Positions 5,782 through 6,060 of a stretch of 6,060 nucleotides of DNA are shown here, piece by piece; the first letter of the stretch is position 1, and each line of letters begins with the position of its first letter. Source of the DNA: an uncultured Eubacteriales bacterium. Its GTDB lineage: Bacteria; Bacillota; Clostridia; Oscillospirales; Oscillospiraceae. The DNA is taken from positions 1 through 6,060 of the forward strand of contig ONVR01000245.1 of NCBI GenBank assembly GCA_900321335.1, written 5' to 3'. The notes under the pieces are model-generated. The model was given only the letters and a program-made list of their open reading frames with translations, was not told the DNA's origin and ran no database searches. The position numbers were made by a program, and so were the translations under genes.

Positions 5782-5811
5782 TTGACCGCCGTTAAAAACC
5801 TGTGCTATATT
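5782..5811 (+). promoter_or_regulatory. Sigma-A-type promoter, extended -10
   Basis: TTGACC (5782-5787) and TATATT (5806-5811) are separated by 18 bases, with a TG dinucleotide one base before the -10 (extended -10). The match is strong. Transcription should start near 5818, about 175 bases before the methyltransferase start codon, leaving room for a regulatory leader. It lies within what remains of the LysR-type gene on the other strand. Confidence 0.7.
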
Positions 5812-5851
5812 GGGTACGCCAACAGGCAAATTCAGCTTTCGGAGGTAACCA

Positions 5852-5893
5852 ATGATGCGGCGAATGATCTGCTCGGTACAGTTCCGCAACTGA
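5852..5893 (+). CDS. Candidate leader peptide (13 codons)
   Basis: A short ORF, MMRRMICSVQFRN, starts 5 bases after a near-perfect ribosome site GGAGGT (5841-5846) and ends at TGA 5891-5893. It sits between a strong promoter and the methyltransferase start. Its last codons lie inside the left arm of the long inverted repeat (5873-5885), so a translating or stalled ribosome would disrupt that helix. This layout is like leader peptides that control some resistance methyltransferases, though the classical Arg-X-Arg macrolide arrest motif is not clearly present. No homology is claimed; evidence is the ribosome site, position and overlap with the hairpin. Confidence 0.45.
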   Translation: MMRRMICSVQFRN

Positions 5894-5980
5894 CAACAAT
5901 CTGTATCGAGGTAAGCCGTTCTGTGCGGGAGGTTGTCGGGAACTGTACCGATCAAAAGAATACAATCAAACGACTTTTGA
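5873..5980 (+). promoter_or_regulatory. Candidate attenuator: long and short hairpins
   Basis: A perfect 13-bp inverted repeat (5873-5885 with 5939-5951, core GGTACAGTTCC/GGAACTGTACC) continues, after a bulge, into GACAAC (5892-5897) with GTTGTC (5932-5937). A second hairpin, TCAAAAG (5952-5958) with CTTTTGA (5974-5980), ends right before the methyltransferase ribosome site AAGGAG (5981-5986). There is no T-run, so control of translation rather than termination is more likely. Alternative pairings were not computed. Confidence 0.5.
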
Positions 5981-5993
5981 AAGGAGCAGTAAA

Positions 5994-6060
5994 ATGAACA
6001 CAGAACAATTCAAAGAACTCTGGAAACAGGAAGAAGCCATTGCCCATATCCACGGATGGG
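5994..6060 (+). CDS. Probable class I SAM methyltransferase, 5' part
   Basis: Only the first 22 codons are in the window: ATG at 5994, with AAGGAG 7 bases upstream. The start MNTEQFKELWKQEEAIAHIHGW resembles the N-terminus of a group of class I SAM-dependent methyltransferases in Clostridia, which begin with a short helix and a charged WxxEE stretch followed by HGW or QGW before the SAM-binding fold. No SAM-binding motif is visible yet, so the assignment rests on the N-terminal pattern. The substrate is unknown. It is preceded by its own promoter and a structured leader with a small ORF, which suggests induced expression. Confidence 0.55.
   Translation, partial: MNTEQFKELWKQEEAIAHIHGW

Noticed and set aside
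5782..5997. Plus-strand ORF of 71 codons ending at the methyltransferase start
   Set aside because: It would start at the TTG of the -35 element, upstream of the transcript start, and has no ribosome site.

Overview
The window looks like chromosomal DNA of a low-to-mid GC Gram-positive anaerobe, most likely a member of the Clostridia. The grounds are strong AGGAGG-type ribosome sites, intrinsic terminators with U-tracts, a LytS-type 7TM histidine kinase, a DUF4430 surface protein and a homing-endonuclease-associated-repeat protein. The assignment is from gene style only; no marker gene is present.

Almost everything is on the minus strand, so it reads from right to left. The core is one probable transcription unit. 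A promoter near 5259-5287 has a perfect palindrome in its spacer. It is followed by a compact cobalamin riboswitch (about 5111-5203), a large hairpin and an intrinsic terminator (4964-5006). Then come a membrane histidine kinase (4948-3158), an overlapping response regulator with a SARP-like DNA-binding output (3177-2371), and a membrane-anchored FecR-like/DUF4430 (transcobalamin-C-terminal-like) protein (2275-1088). A second, larger cobalamin riboswitch (1087-896) begins at the base after that gene's stop codon. It is followed by its own intrinsic terminator (850-814) and a small basic protein with a homing-endonuclease-associated repeat (757-326). Bases 1-325 hold no convincing gene but many inverted repeats and an internal repeated motif, consistent with a structured RNA.

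At the right end lies the C-terminal half of a LysR-type regulator (5753-5328, minus), which seems to be a gene remnant. Transcription switches to the plus strand there. A good extended -10 promoter (5782-5811) leads into a leader with a 13-codon ORF carrying a near-ideal ribosome site, a long inverted repeat, and then the start of a probable class I SAM-dependent methyltransferase (5994 onward, cut by the window end).

The most interesting reading is a vitamin B12-responsive signalling island. Two cobalamin riboswitches of different architecture flank a two-component system and a surface protein whose C-terminal domain belongs to a transcobalamin-like family. I infer that the kinase, regulator and surface protein are made when cobalamin is scarce and may sense or handle corrinoids. 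The sequence does not show what the kinase senses or which genes the regulator controls.
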